Positions 17,393 through 26,432 of a stretch of DNA of 64,000 nucleotides are shown here, piece by piece (the first letter of the stretch is position 1; every line of letters starts with the position of its first letter). The translations under genes and the position numbers were made by a program. The stretch is from Nocardioides turkmenicus. GTDB taxonomy: Bacteria > Actinomycetota > Actinomycetes > Propionibacteriales > Nocardioidaceae. The notes beneath the pieces are model-generated. The model worked only from the letters and a program-made list of their open reading frames with translations, did no database searches and was not told where the DNA came from. The stretch is from contig NZ_JAALAA010000012.1 in the NCBI RefSeq assembly GCF_011045035.1, forward strand, positions 1 to 64,000. The letters are read 5' to 3'.

Positions 17393-19852
17393 ATGAGTAC
17401 GCCTGACCAGACCCCTGTCGCCACCATCCCGGGCCTCGAGGCCTTCGCCTCGGCGCAGCCGGCCGACGAGCCGCGTACGCAACGGCGTGGGCCGAGCGCC
17501 GAGGAGCTCCTCGGCGGCCTCAACGAGCCCCAGAAGGCTGCGGTTCAGCACCAGGGCGCGCCGCTGCTGGTCGTCGCCGGTGCGGGGTCGGGCAAGACCC
17601 GGGTGCTGACCCGGCGGATCGCGTGGCTGATCTCCCAGCGCGGTGCCCACCCCGGCAGCATCCTGGCGATCACCTTCACCAACAAGGCCGCCGCCGAGAT
17701 GAAGGAGCGCGTCGAGGCGCTGGTCGGCAAGCGTGCCCGGATCATGTGGGTCTCCACGTTCCACAGCGCCTGCGTGCGGATCCTCCGCAAGGAAGTCGAC
17801 AAGGTCGGGCTGAAGTCCAACTTCTCGATCTACGACGCCCAGGACCAGAAGCGGCTGATGCAGCTGGTGCTCAGCGACCTCGACCTGGACCCGCGCCACT
17901 ACCAGCCGGGCCAGGTGCTCAACTGGGTCAGCGACCAGAAGAACGAGCTGCGCGACGTCGAGGCGGCCGAGAAGGACGCCCGCAACCACCTCGAGCAGAC
18001 CTACGCCGCGGCCTACAAGGAGTACCAGAAGCGGCTGCGCCAGGCGAACGCCCTCGACTTCGACGACCTGATCATGTCGACGGTCGAGCTGTTCCGGGCC
18101 TACCCGGAGGTGCGGGAGGTCTACCGGCGCCGGTTCCGTCACGTCCTGGTCGACGAATACCAGGACACCAACCACGCCCAGTACGCCCTGGTCCACGAGC
18201 TCTGCGCCGACCAGATGGACGACACCGCGCTGACCGACTCCTACGCCGACGACACCCCGCGCGCCGAGCCGGCCGAGCTGATGGTGGTCGGCGACGCCGA
18301 CCAGTCGATCTACGCCTTCCGCGGCGCCAACATCCGCAACATCCTCGACTTCGAGCAGGACTTCCCCGACGCGACCACGATCCTGCTGGAGCAGAACTAC
18401 CGCTCCACGCAGACGATCCTCACCGCCGCCAACGCGGTCATCAAGCACAACAAGGGTCGCAAGGAGAAGGCTCTGTGGAGCGACGCCGGCAACGGTGAAC
18501 GCATCGTCGGCTACGTCGCCGACGACGAGCGCGACGAGGCCCGGTTCGTCTCCGACGAGATCGACAAGCTCGTCGACGGCGGGCTCAAGGCCGCCGACAT
18601 CGCCGTCTTCTACCGCACCAACGCCCAGTCGCGCGTCTTCGAGGAGGTGTTCATCCGCACCGGCCAGCCCTACAAGGTCGTCGGGGGGGTGCGCTTCTAC
18701 GAGCGCAAGGAGGTGCGCGACGCCCTGGCCTATCTCCGCACCCTGGCCAACCCCGACGACCAGGTCTCGCTGCGACGCATCCTCAACACCCCCAAGCGTG
18801 GCATCGGTGACCGTGCGGTGGCCTGCGTCAACGCGCTCGCCGAGCGCGACGGGCTGACCTTCTGGGAGGCGCTGCAGAAGGCCGAGGACGCCCCCGGCAT
18901 GGCCACCCGCAGCCTGACCAACATCAAGGCCTTCGTCGCGATGGTCGAGGAGCTGCTGCAGATGGTCGACGCCGGCGAGCGCGCCGACGTCATCCTGGAG
19001 ACCGTGCTCGACCGGTCGGGCTACCTCGCCGCGCTCGAGGAGTCCGACGACCCGCAGGACGAGACCCGCGTGGAGAACCTCGCCGAGCTCGTCGCGGTGG
19101 CCCGCGAGTTCTCCGACGACCCCGTCGCCGCCCCGAGCGCCGACCCGGCCGACGTCGACGCCGGCACGGTCGAGCCCGGCCTCGCCGACTTCCTGGAGCG
19201 GGTCGCGCTGGTTGCCGACACCGACCAGATCCCCGACGACGAGGACGGCGTGGTCACCCTGATGACGCTCCACACCGCCAAGGGCCTGGAGTTCCCCGCG
19301 GTCTTCCTCACCGGCATGGAGGACGGCGTCTTCCCGCACTCCCGGGCCCTCGGCGACGGCACCGAGCTCGAGGAGGAGCGCCGGCTCGCCTACGTCGGCA
19401 TCACCCGCGCCGAGAAGCGGCTCTTCATCTCGCGCGCCGTCGTCCGGTCCGCCTGGGGCGCTCCCTCTCACAACCCTGGCAGCCGTTTCCTCGACGAGCT
19501 CCCGGTCGACCTGGTCGACTGGCGGCGTACGGAGAAGGAGATGTCGTCGTGGGACCGGCCCAGCTTCGCCGGCGACAGCTGGGGCGGTGGCCAGCGGCTC
19601 GGCCAGCCCACCGCCGCCGGGCGACGCAACTTCTCCTCGGCCGCGCTGCGCGCGGATGCCGCCTCGAAGTCGAAGCCGGCCCGTGCGGTCCCGTCGCTCG
19701 ACCCGGGCGACCGCGTCACCCACGACTCCTTCGGTCTCGGCACCGTCGTCACCATCGAGGGCTCGGGCGACAAGCAGGTCGCGAGCATCGACTTCGGGGA
19801 TACCGGGGTCAAGCGGTTGCTGCTTCGCTACGCCCCGGTCGAGAAGCTCTGA
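17393..19852 (+). CDS. pcrA: UvrD/PcrA-type ATP-dependent DNA helicase
   Basis: An 819-residue superfamily 1A 3'-5' helicase acting in nucleotide excision repair and in clearing proteins or structures from DNA. Motifs in order: LNEPQKAAVQH (Q motif), AGAGSGKTRVL (Walker A, about residue 65), AITFTNKAAAEM, VDEYQDTN (Walker B/motif II), VVGDADQSIYAFRGA (motif III), LEQNYRSTQ, VTLMTLHTAKGLEFPAVF (motif V) and AYVGITRAEKRLF (motif VI). A C-terminal region of ~60 residues ending in a Tudor-like segment (LDPGDRVTHDSFGLGTVV) is typical of PcrA. The ATG at 17393 lies 9 nt after TAGGCT. Confidence 0.96.
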   Translation: MSTPDQTPVATIPGLEAFASAQPADEPRTQRRGPSAEELLGGLNEPQKAAVQHQGAPLLVVAGAGSGKTRVLTRRIAWLISQRGAHPGSILAITFTNKAAAEMKERVEALVGKRARIMWVSTFHSACVRILRKEVDKVGLKSNFSIYDAQDQKRLMQLVLSDLDLDPRHYQPGQVLNWVSDQKNELRDVEAAEKDARNHLEQTYAAAYKEYQKRLRQANALDFDDLIMSTVELFRAYPEVREVYRRRFRHVLVDEYQDTNHAQYALVHELCADQMDDTALTDSYADDTPRAEPAELMVVGDADQSIYAFRGANIRNILDFEQDFPDATTILLEQNYRSTQTILTAANAVIKHNKGRKEKALWSDAGNGERIVGYVADDERDEARFVSDEIDKLVDGGLKAADIAVFYRTNAQSRVFEEVFIRTGQPYKVVGGVRFYERKEVRDALAYLRTLANPDDQVSLRRILNTPKRGIGDRAVACVNALAERDGLTFWEALQKAEDAPGMATRSLTNIKAFVAMVEELLQMVDAGERADVILETVLDRSGYLAALEESDDPQDETRVENLAELVAVAREFSDDPVAAPSADPADVDAGTVEPGLADFLERVALVADTDQIPDDEDGVVTLMTLHTAKGLEFPAVFLTGMEDGVFPHSRALGDGTELEEERRLAYVGITRAEKRLFISRAVVRSAWGAPSHNPGSRFLDELPVDLVDWRRTEKEMSSWDRPSFAGDSWGGGQRLGQPTAAGRRNFSSAALRADAASKSKPARAVPSLDPGDRVTHDSFGLGTVVTIEGSGDKQVASIDFGDTGVKRLLLRYAPVEKL

Positions 19853-19855
19853 GAA

Positions 19856-19893
19856 ACGACAAGAGCCGCCCGTGATCGGGCGGCTCTTGTCGT
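19856..19893. terminator. Bidirectional hairpin terminator
   Basis: A perfect 17-bp stem (19856-19872 with 19877-19893) and a TGAT loop lies between the convergent pcrA and M23 peptidase genes. Confidence 0.88.
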
Positions 19894-19903
19894 GATGTCT
19901 TGA

Positions 19904-21967
19904 TCAGCTCGGGTCCACACCGTGCTCGTTGAGCGCGGCATCCGGGTCGACAGCGTCACCACCACCGGGGCGGACCTCGATGTGGAGGTGGTTGCCGGTG
20001 GAGTTACCGGTCGAGCCGACGTAGCCGATGACCTCGCCGGGGGAGACCGTCTGGCCGACGGAGACGCCGTAGTCGCTCTGGTGGCAGTACCAGATCTCGG
20101 TGCCGTCGTCGAGGGTGATGATCGTCCGGTTCCCGTACGCCCCGCCCCAGGCGGTCTCGGTGACCGTGCCGCGGGCGATGGCGTGGATCGGCGTGCCGTA
20201 GGGCGCTGCGAAGTCCAGACCGGTGTGGGTGCTGGACCAGTTGGCGCCCGAGGACCCGAAGGTGCCGGTGATGCGGTAGACGCCCGCGGGGATCGGGAGC
20301 TCCCACAGGTTGGACTTGAGGAACTTGTCCTGCTTGTCCGCCTGCACGTCGACGCCCTGGAGCGCCTTCTCCCGGTCGCTGGCCGCGGTGTCGGCGTCGG
20401 AGCGCTCGTCGTTACGGGTCACGGTCGCGGACCGGTCACCGACGACGACCATGTCGCTGTCGCCACCGAGCGCGGTGGCGCCGACGAGGCGTACGTCATC
20501 GGCGGCGACCATCGTCGGACCGCCGGTCATCGCGATGCCACCGATGGCGGCGGCGAGGGCGGCGGCACCAGCGGTCAGCGGGACCGTCGGGCGGCCACCG
20601 GCGGCCGCAGCAGCGGCGCGTCGGGTGCGGGGCCGGGTGGGACCACCGATGCCGACCATCGTGCCGGTGGTCTCGACCGCCGGCAGGTCGTTGATCTCGG
20701 GGCGGTGGGTGGCGATCTCGCTGATGCTGGGCAGGTCGATGCTGCCCGTCTCGGCGCGGAAGTAGGCCTCGGCCTGGTGGGCTTCGTGGTCGTAGGCGCT
20801 GGTGTAGTCGTCCCGGTAGAACGGCTCGGCGGCCTGCGGCGCCTCGTAGTAGGGCGGGTCGACGGTGTAGGTCTCGGCCGGAAGGTCGATCGCCATCGAG
20901 TCGAAGTCGATCTGCTGCGGCAGCGCCACCGGCGGGGCCGGGAACGAGGTGGTGTCGATCTTGAACGAGGTCGGCGGCGCGTCGTAGGCCTCCTGGAACC
21001 CGCGGGGCTCCATGACCTCGGGCTCGTAGACCGGCGCGGGCGGCGGGGTCACCGGGGTCACCGGAGGAGCCGGGATCTGCCGGGCCTGGCGTACGGCACG
21101 GACCTTGCCGGTCAGCGGCGCGAAGGTGTTGGCCATTCGCAGCGGCTTCGGGGTGTGGGTCGGCTCGGGTGCCTGGAAGGCCGGCTCCGGGGCAACCGGA
21201 GCGGCCGGCGCCGCAGGGGCGGGAGGCGCAACGGGAGCGACAGGGGCGACGGGCTCGGGACGGACCGGCGCCGCAGCCGCAGGAGCCGCCGGGACACCGC
21301 GGGGCGGCGTCTTGGTCGAGACATCGCTCGACGCGGCCTTCGTGGGCGTGGGCTTGGTCGGCTGCGTCAGGAACTTGGTGAGCTCGGAGGTCGTCATGCC
21401 CCCTATACCGAGGTCCTCGAGCACCTCGGGCGTCACCTTGTCCGGGTCGATGCCCATCGAGGAGAGCAGGTCGGCCAGGACCGGGTCGATCTGGGCCGCC
21501 CGGCGCTGCGTCGGCACGATCGGCCGGGGCGCGGGCTGGGCCGGGGGCGGCGTCGTCGGGAACGAGGCCGGGAAGGTGGGGCCGCCGTCGCCCTCGACGA
21601 GGGCGCGCAGCTCACCCGTCGAGATCCGGCCGTCGGTGGCCTCGTCGTCACGGGGGGACCCGACGACCGGCATCTTGCCGGTCTGCTCGAGAACCACCCG
21701 GTTGGGCCGGGCCTTGGCGACCGGCTCTTCAGGAGTCTCAGGGGCGGGGGACGGTGTCGCGGTCCCGACGGCGGGGGACGGCGCGGCGCGGCGTTTCCCG
21801 ACGTAGGAGGTCGATCCGGTCGCTCGCGGGGCAGGCCGTGAAGCAGGGCTGTCGGTCGCCGGCGCTGCGCGCCGCTTCCCGACGTAGCTGCTGCTCGTGG
21901 TTGCTCCGGGGGAAGGGGTGACCGAACGCGGACTGTCACTTGTGACGTCGGCTCGGTGGTTGCCCAT
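19904..21967 (-). CDS. Membrane-anchored M23 family metallopeptidase
   Basis: A 687-residue protein. The C-terminal ~130 residues form an M23/LytM zinc endopeptidase domain, expected to cut peptidoglycan cross-links, with the zinc motifs HTGLDFAAPYGTP and NHLHIEVRPGG intact. A single membrane helix lies around residues 462-482 (PLTAGAAALAAAIGGIAMTG). The preceding ~460 residues are Pro/Ala-rich, lack a signal peptide and carry two copies of SYVGKRRAAP near the start, so they should be cytoplasmic. ATG 21967 (MGNHRA...) was preferred to GTG 22009 because GGAG lies about 10 nt upstream and the promoter element is too close to the earlier codon. Confidence 0.88.
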   Translation of the reverse strand: MGNHRADVTSDSPRSVTPSPGATTSSSYVGKRRAAPATDSPASRPAPRATGSTSYVGKRRAAPSPAVGTATPSPAPETPEEPVAKARPNRVVLEQTGKMPVVGSPRDDEATDGRISTGELRALVEGDGGPTFPASFPTTPPPAQPAPRPIVPTQRRAAQIDPVLADLLSSMGIDPDKVTPEVLEDLGIGGMTTSELTKFLTQPTKPTPTKAASSDVSTKTPPRGVPAAPAAAAPVRPEPVAPVAPVAPPAPAAPAAPVAPEPAFQAPEPTHTPKPLRMANTFAPLTGKVRAVRQARQIPAPPVTPVTPPPAPVYEPEVMEPRGFQEAYDAPPTSFKIDTTSFPAPPVALPQQIDFDSMAIDLPAETYTVDPPYYEAPQAAEPFYRDDYTSAYDHEAHQAEAYFRAETGSIDLPSISEIATHRPEINDLPAVETTGTMVGIGGPTRPRTRRAAAAAAGGRPTVPLTAGAAALAAAIGGIAMTGGPTMVAADDVRLVGATALGGDSDMVVVGDRSATVTRNDERSDADTAASDREKALQGVDVQADKQDKFLKSNLWELPIPAGVYRITGTFGSSGANWSSTHTGLDFAAPYGTPIHAIARGTVTETAWGGAYGNRTIITLDDGTEIWYCHQSDYGVSVGQTVSPGEVIGYVGSTGNSTGNHLHIEVRPGGGDAVDPDAALNEHGVDPS

Positions 21968-22010
21968 CAGTTCATATCTCCGCTGTTCGGGGTTCAGACG
22001 GCGAGCCACG

Positions 22011-22038
22011 ACTGTAACGGACCGGAGGGCGCGGTCAA
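22011..22038 (-). promoter_or_regulatory. Putative promoter of the M23 peptidase gene
   Basis: Minus-strand TTGACC (22038-22033) and TACAGT (22016-22011) are separated by 16 bp. The predicted start of transcription is about 40 nt before the ATG at 21967. Confidence 0.55.
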
Positions 22039-22385
22039 GAAATGTGGCACGCCCGTTTCGCTGATTTCACCAACGGCGACGGCCGAATCCGTCGCTGATC
22101 TGCGTATTTCCGTCAGATTCGAAACTCGATTGCGATGTCCTCGTGTCGCCCGAAACGCGTGTCTACGGCCCCTTTTGAGCCCCCATAAGGTATCGAAACC
22201 CGCCCGATCCCGGCCGACGGGTCACGCCGTACCGGGGCCAAACGGAGGTCGCCGCGTAGGGATACGGACTGTTACTCAACGTTGCAGATTTGTTGGTATA
22301 TGTCCGGTGTGTCCCGCCTCTCCCCCCGCTAGTGGCGTACGTCACGTCGCGGCCCCTGGGCTCGTAACCGGGCCGTGACGGGGTC

Positions 22386-22391
22386 TAAGGT
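22386..22391 (+). promoter_or_regulatory. Putative -10 element of sucCD
   Basis: TAAGGT matches the actinobacterial -10 pattern about 90 nt upstream of sucC. No strong -35 is seen. The leader between it and the start is 85-90 nt long and contains the short inverted repeat GGTACG/CGTACC. Confidence 0.35.
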
Positions 22392-22481
22392 GCAGGACGG
22401 ACACATCTGAAGACGAGGACGTCGACCGCTGATCCCTGCGGTACGTCGCCTCGTACCGCAATACACAGACCAGGTGGATCA

Positions 22482-23645
22482 GTGGATCTCATGGAGTACC
22501 AGGCGAAGAAGCTCTTCGCCAAGCACGGCGTCGCCGTGACCGAAGGTGTCGTCGTCGAGACGGCTGAGGAAGCCAGGAAGGCCGCCGAGGAGATCGGCTT
22601 CTGCGTCGTCAAGGCGCAGGTCAAGGCCGGCGGCCGAGGCAAGGCAGGCGGCGTCAAGCTGGCCAAGACCGCGGATGAGGCGTTCGAGCACGCGTCGAAC
22701 ATCCTCGGCATGGAGATCAAGGGCCTCAAGGTCAACCGGGTGCTGATCACCCCGGCGACCCCGCCGGTGGAGGAGTACTACTTCTCCTTCCTGCTGGACC
22801 GTTCGAACCGGCAGTACCTCTGCATCGCGTCCGTCGAGGGTGGTGTGGAGATCGAGGAGGTCGCCAAGACCAACCCCGACGCCGTGAAGAAGATCGGCAT
22901 CGACCCCGGCAAGGGCGTCGACGAGGCCAAGGCGCGCGAGATCGCGACCGAGTGCGGCTTCCCGGAGCCCGTGTTCGAGCAGGCCGTCTCGATGATCCAG
23001 AGCCTCTACACGGTGTTCACCGAGGAGGACGCGACCCTCGTCGAGGTCAACCCGCTGGCTCGCCTCGAGGGCGACAAGCTGGAGGCCCTGGACGGCAAGG
23101 TGTCGCTCGACGACAACGCCTCCGAGGTGCGTCACGAGGACCACGAGCAGTTCGTCATCCGTGACGAAGAGGACCCGCTCGAGGCCAAGGCCAAGGACAA
23201 GGGCCTCAACTACGTGAAGCTCGACGGCCAGGTGGGCATCATCGGCAACGGCGCGGGTCTGGTCATGTCGACCCTCGACGTCGTCGCCTACGCCGGCGAG
23301 GCCCACGGCGGCGTGAAGCCCGCCAACTTCCTCGACATCGGTGGCGGCGCCAACGCGCAGGTCATGGCCGACGGTCTCGACGTCATCCTGAACGACGAGC
23401 AGGTCAAGTCCGTGTTCGTGAACGTCTTCGGTGGCATCACCGCCTGTGACGAGGTCGCCAAGGGCATCGTCGGCGCGCTGGACATCCTCGGCAACGAGGC
23501 GACCAAGCCGCTCGTCGTGCGCCTCGACGGCAACAACGTGGAGCTGGGCCGCCAGATCCTCAGCGAGGCCAACCACCCGCTGGTCACCATCGTCGACACC
23601 ATGGACGGCGGCGCCGACAAGGCCGCCGAGCTGGCCAACGCCTGA
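22482..23645 (+). CDS. sucC: Succinate--CoA ligase (ADP-forming) subunit beta
   Basis: A 387-residue beta subunit of succinyl-CoA synthetase, converting succinyl-CoA to succinate with formation of ATP or GTP in the TCA cycle. The ATP-grasp N-terminus ([29 protein letters not shown]) and the C-terminal nucleotide-sensing domain ([40 protein letters not shown]) are intact. The GTG at 22482 has AGGTGG 4-5 nt upstream; the in-frame ATG three codons later is less well placed. It is followed by sucD after 17 bp. Confidence 0.97.
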   Translation: MDLMEYQAKKLFAKHGVAVTEGVVVETAEEARKAAEEIGFCVVKAQVKAGGRGKAGGVKLAKTADEAFEHASNILGMEIKGLKVNRVLITPATPPVEEYYFSFLLDRSNRQYLCIASVEGGVEIEEVAKTNPDAVKKIGIDPGKGVDEAKAREIATECGFPEPVFEQAVSMIQSLYTVFTEEDATLVEVNPLARLEGDKLEALDGKVSLDDNASEVRHEDHEQFVIRDEEDPLEAKAKDKGLNYVKLDGQVGIIGNGAGLVMSTLDVVAYAGEAHGGVKPANFLDIGGGANAQVMADGLDVILNDEQVKSVFVNVFGGITACDEVAKGIVGALDILGNEATKPLVVRLDGNNVELGRQILSEANHPLVTIVDTMDGGADKAAELANA

Positions 23646-23662
23646 GGTCAGGAGAGAGAAAC

Positions 23663-24559
23663 ATGAGCATCTACCTCAACAAGGACAGCAAGATCATCGT
23701 CCAGGGCATCACCGGCGGCATGGGTGCGAAGCACACCGCCCTGATGCTCGACTCGGGCGCCCAGATCGTCGGCGGTGTCAACGCCCGCAAGGCCGGCACC
23801 ACGGTCACCCACAAGGACGCCAACGGCGCCGACGTGGAGCTCCCCGTGTTCGGCACGGTCGCGGAGGCGATGAAGGAGACCGGCGCGAACGTGTCGGTTC
23901 TCTTCGTGCCGCCGGCGTTCACCAAGGACGCCGCGATCGAGGCCATCGACGCCGAGATGCCGCTGATCGTCGTCATCACCGAGGGCGTCCCGGTCCAGGA
24001 CACCGCCGAGGTGTGGTCCTACCTGCAGGGCAAGGCCACCCGGATGATCGGCCCGAACTGCCCCGGCATCATCACCCCGGGCGAGTCGCTGGCCGGCATC
24101 ACCCCGCACACCATCACGGGCAAGGGCCCGGTCGGTCTCGTCTCCAAGTCGGGCACGCTGACCTACCAGATGATGTACGAGCTGAAGGACTTCGGCTTCT
24201 CCACCGCCATCGGCATCGGCGGTGACCCCATCATCGGCACCACCCACATCGACGCCCTCGAGGCGTTCGAGAAGGATGACGAGACCAAGCTCATCGTCAT
24301 GATCGGTGAGATCGGTGGCGACGCCGAGGAGCGTGCCGCGGCCTACATCAAGGAGAACATCTCCAAGCCTGTCGTCGGCTACGTCGCCGGCTTCACCGCG
24401 CCGGAGGGTAAGACCATGGGTCACGCCGGCGCGATCGTGTCCGGCTCCGCCGGCACCGCGCAGGCCAAGAAGGAGGCCCTCGAGGCCGCCGGCGTGAAGG
24501 TCGGCAAGACCCCGTCGGAGACCGCTGCCCTCGCTCGCGAGATCCTGCAGTCCCTCTGA
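23663..24559 (+). CDS. sucD: Succinate--CoA ligase subunit alpha
   Basis: A 298-residue alpha subunit pairing with SucC. It carries the CoA-binding Rossmann domain ([20 protein letters not shown]) and the ligase-CoA domain ([28 protein letters not shown]). The phosphohistidine is in [23 protein letters not shown] lies just before the ATG. Co-transcribed with sucC and followed by a strong terminator. Confidence 0.97.
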   Translation: MSIYLNKDSKIIVQGITGGMGAKHTALMLDSGAQIVGGVNARKAGTTVTHKDANGADVELPVFGTVAEAMKETGANVSVLFVPPAFTKDAAIEAIDAEMPLIVVITEGVPVQDTAEVWSYLQGKATRMIGPNCPGIITPGESLAGITPHTITGKGPVGLVSKSGTLTYQMMYELKDFGFSTAIGIGGDPIIGTTHIDALEAFEKDDETKLIVMIGEIGGDAEERAAAYIKENISKPVVGYVAGFTAPEGKTMGHAGAIVSGSAGTAQAKKEALEAAGVKVGKTPSETAALAREILQSL

Positions 24560-24574
24560 CGTACGTCAGATCCT

Positions 24575-24609
24575 GACCGCCCCGCGACCGACATGGTCGC
24601 GGGGCGGTC
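24575..24609 (+). terminator. Terminator of sucCD
   Basis: A perfect 15-bp GC-rich stem (24575-24589 with 24595-24609) and 5-nt loop, followed by a short T-run (TTTT at 24613-24616). Confidence 0.9.
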
Positions 24610-24631
24610 GTGTTTTCGGGGATCGGTTCGA

Positions 24632-24821
24632 ATGGGCGCCCGAGAGCGTCCGTGCGCGGACAAGCCGAAGCTGAAGGGACACAAGGTCGTCGAGGGCGGC
24701 ACGTTCTTCAGCGTTTAGCAAGGAGCTCCACGTCACCGAGGAGGAGCTGCGGATCTACAACGGCCACCGGGCGCCCGACAAGCTGCCGGCCGGTTTCAAG
24801 CTCTACATCCCGCCGAGCTGA
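24632..24821 (+). pseudogene. Frameshifted LysM-domain remnant
   Basis: From ATG 24632 the frame reads into a LysM-like segment (GHKVVEGGTFFSV) and hits TAG at 24716-24718. The +1 frame continues the same domain without a break (SKELHVTEEELRIYNGHRAP, then DKLPAGFKLYIPPS) to a stop at 24819-24821. Joined across the shift, the ~62 residues form one complete LysM module (peptidoglycan-binding). One extra base near 24713-24717 explains the break. There is no signal peptide, so it is likely the debris of a longer cell-wall protein. A sequencing error cannot be excluded. Confidence 0.75.
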
Positions 24822-24842
24822 TCGCTGGCGGAACCGCGCCGG

Positions 24843-25679
24843 TCAGACCGCGCGCAGAGCGCCCGACCGGCGGCGCCGCATCGCGTCGAGCGACTCGGCG
24901 GTGGCGTCGTCGGCCGGCATCAGCACCTGGATCTGCTGGTTGTCGGCCGCCGGCAGCTCGAGCTCCTCGACGTCGAAGCGCAGCTCGCCGGCATCGGGGT
25001 GGCGCCAGCGCCAGACGCCACCGTGGGGCGGGTCGTGGCGGCTCAGCCGGTCGGTGAACTCCGGCCCCGCCTGGTCCGACATCGCCTCGATCATCATCCG
25101 CGCGGCCGCGGGGTTGGGGCCACGGTAGAGGTTTGCCACCAGGTCGTCGGCCAACCGCGCCCAGTCGGGGAACGCCTCCCGGGCGCGCGGGTGGAGGAAG
25201 GCGTACGCGGTCAGGTTGGGTTCCGCGTGGTCCAGCATCCCGAGGGGGCGGGCGAGCATGTCGAACGTGGACGTGTGGGCGAGCAGGTCGCCGAGCCGGT
25301 TGGTGAGCACGGCGACCCCGGGCTCGAACTGCTCGACGAGGGCGCGTGCGCCGGGACGTACGTCGCGGCCGGAGGAGTAGGGGCCGACGCACTGCCCGCT
25401 GGAGGCCATCGCCAGGGTGCGCAGGTGCTCGTGGGCGGCGGCGTCGAGGCGGAGCGCGTCACCGATGGCCCGCAGGACCTGGGGTGAGGGGTGACGGTCG
25501 CGGCCCTGCTCGATCCGGACCAGGTATTCGACGCTGATCCCGGCCAGCGTGGCCAGCTCGGAGCGCCGCAGGCCGGGGGCCCGGCGACGTACGCCGACCG
25601 GGAGACCGACGCTCTCGGGCGTGGTCTGGTCCCGGCGGTCTCTGATGAACGAGCCGAGGGCTCCCGCGTTGGCAGGCAT
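24843..25679 (-). CDS. MmyB-type helix-turn-helix transcriptional regulator
   Basis: A 278-residue regulator with an N-terminal XRE helix-turn-helix (APGLRRSELATLAGISVEYL followed by VRIEQGRDRHPSPQVLRAIG) and a C-terminal MmyB-like ligand-binding PAS-type domain (FDMLARPLGM, NLTAYAFLHPRAREAFPDW, HPDAGELRFDVEELELP). Proteins of this type commonly control a neighbouring oxidoreductase. Here the divergent gene, 102 bp away, is an NADPH-dependent FMN reductase, a likely target. The ligand is unknown. Confidence 0.9.
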   Translation of the reverse strand: MPANAGALGSFIRDRRDQTTPESVGLPVGVRRRAPGLRRSELATLAGISVEYLVRIEQGRDRHPSPQVLRAIGDALRLDAAAHEHLRTLAMASSGQCVGPYSSGRDVRPGARALVEQFEPGVAVLTNRLGDLLAHTSTFDMLARPLGMLDHAEPNLTAYAFLHPRAREAFPDWARLADDLVANLYRGPNPAAARMMIEAMSDQAGPEFTDRLSRHDPPHGGVWRWRHPDAGELRFDVEELELPAADNQQIQVLMPADDATAESLDAMRRRRSGALRAV

Positions 25680-25781
25680 GGCGCCAAGCCTACGGCGCTG
25701 CCGGGCGTTCAGGGTGGCCCTGCCGGGGCCAGCTTCGGCTCGGTCTCCCGGCGCCTGTCGATCCGCGTGAGTCTGGATGAC

Positions 25782-26378
25782 ATGAACGAACCACTACGTA
25801 TCGCAGTCATTCTCGCCAGCGTCCGCGAAGGTCGCGGCGGCCCGATCTTCGGCTCCTGGATGGCCGAGCAGGCCGAGGCGTACGGCGGTCTCGACGTCGA
25901 CCTGATCGATCTGGCCGACCATGAGATCCCGTTGTCGCTGCCCGCCGAGTCACCCAAGATGGCCGGCGCCGACTATCCGCGGCCCGACGGCCAGAGCGCC
26001 CTGACCGCCGCGCTCGAGGCGGCCGACGGCTTCGTCATCGTCACGCCGGAGTACAACCACAGCTTCCCGGCGTCGTTGAAGTCCGCCCTGGACTGGCACT
26101 TCACCCAGTGGCAGGCCAAGCCGGTCGCGCTCGTCTCCTACGGCGGCGACGGCGGCGGCCGGCACGCGACCCTGCACCTGGAGAACGTCCTCACCGAGCT
26201 GCACGCCCACCCCCTCCAGGCCCGCCTCGCCTTCCCGCGCTACTGGGAGCGACTCGACGAGAACGGCCGGCCCAACGACCCCGACTCGCCGGTCTACGCC
26301 AAGGCGATGCTCGACCAGCTCGCCTGGTGGGCCGACGCCCTGCGGACCGCCCGCGCCGCTGCCTCCTACCCCGGCTGA
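25782..26378 (+). CDS. NADPH-dependent FMN reductase family protein
   Basis: A 198-residue flavodoxin-fold NAD(P)H:FMN or quinone reductase. Supporting segments are RIAVILASVREGRGG (phosphate-binding loop), ADGFVIVTPEYNHSFPASLK (family signature PEYN) and PVALVSYGGDGGGRHA. The start ATG 25782 was chosen because homology begins there; earlier in-frame codons run through the divergent promoter region. It probably reduces electrophiles or quinones under control of the divergent MmyB-type regulator. Confidence 0.9.
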   Translation: MNEPLRIAVILASVREGRGGPIFGSWMAEQAEAYGGLDVDLIDLADHEIPLSLPAESPKMAGADYPRPDGQSALTAALEAADGFVIVTPEYNHSFPASLKSALDWHFTQWQAKPVALVSYGGDGGGRHATLHLENVLTELHAHPLQARLAFPRYWERLDENGRPNDPDSPVYAKAMLDQLAWWADALRTARAAASYPG

Positions 26379-26383
26379 GACGA

Positions 26384-26419
26384 CAGCGCCCCGGCAGCCG
26401 GATGGCTGCCGGGGCGCTG
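26384..26419. terminator. Bidirectional hairpin terminator
   Basis: A perfect 16-bp stem (26384-26399 with 26404-26419) and 4-nt loop between convergent genes. Confidence 0.88.
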
Positions 26420-26432
26420 GAACCCTGAACGA

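Larger units (their letters stand above)
22010..22481. other. Intergenic region between M23 peptidase and sucC
   Basis: A 470-bp gap between divergent genes holding both promoters. I looked on the minus strand for the c-di-AMP (ydaO) riboswitch that often precedes actinobacterial cell-wall hydrolases and did not see its conserved GGGG and CCGAA blocks. The middle part (about 22060-22340) is comparatively AT-rich and contains no supported gene. Confidence 0.6.

Noticed and set aside
14528..19723. A single open frame of more than 1700 codons on the minus strand
   Set aside because: Only the part up to GTG 16798 is real. The upstream 2.9 kb is antisense to pcrA and to the small membrane protein, has Asp/Glu/Arg/Val-biased composition and no homology.
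21968..22380. Possible c-di-AMP (ydaO) riboswitch before the M23 peptidase
   Set aside because: Expected from family context, but the conserved blocks could not be found on the relevant strand.
24622..24640. GGTTCGAAT resembling a tRNA T-loop
   Set aside because: No acceptor stem, D-loop or anticodon arm can be placed around it; the sequence belongs to the terminator flank and the LysM remnant.
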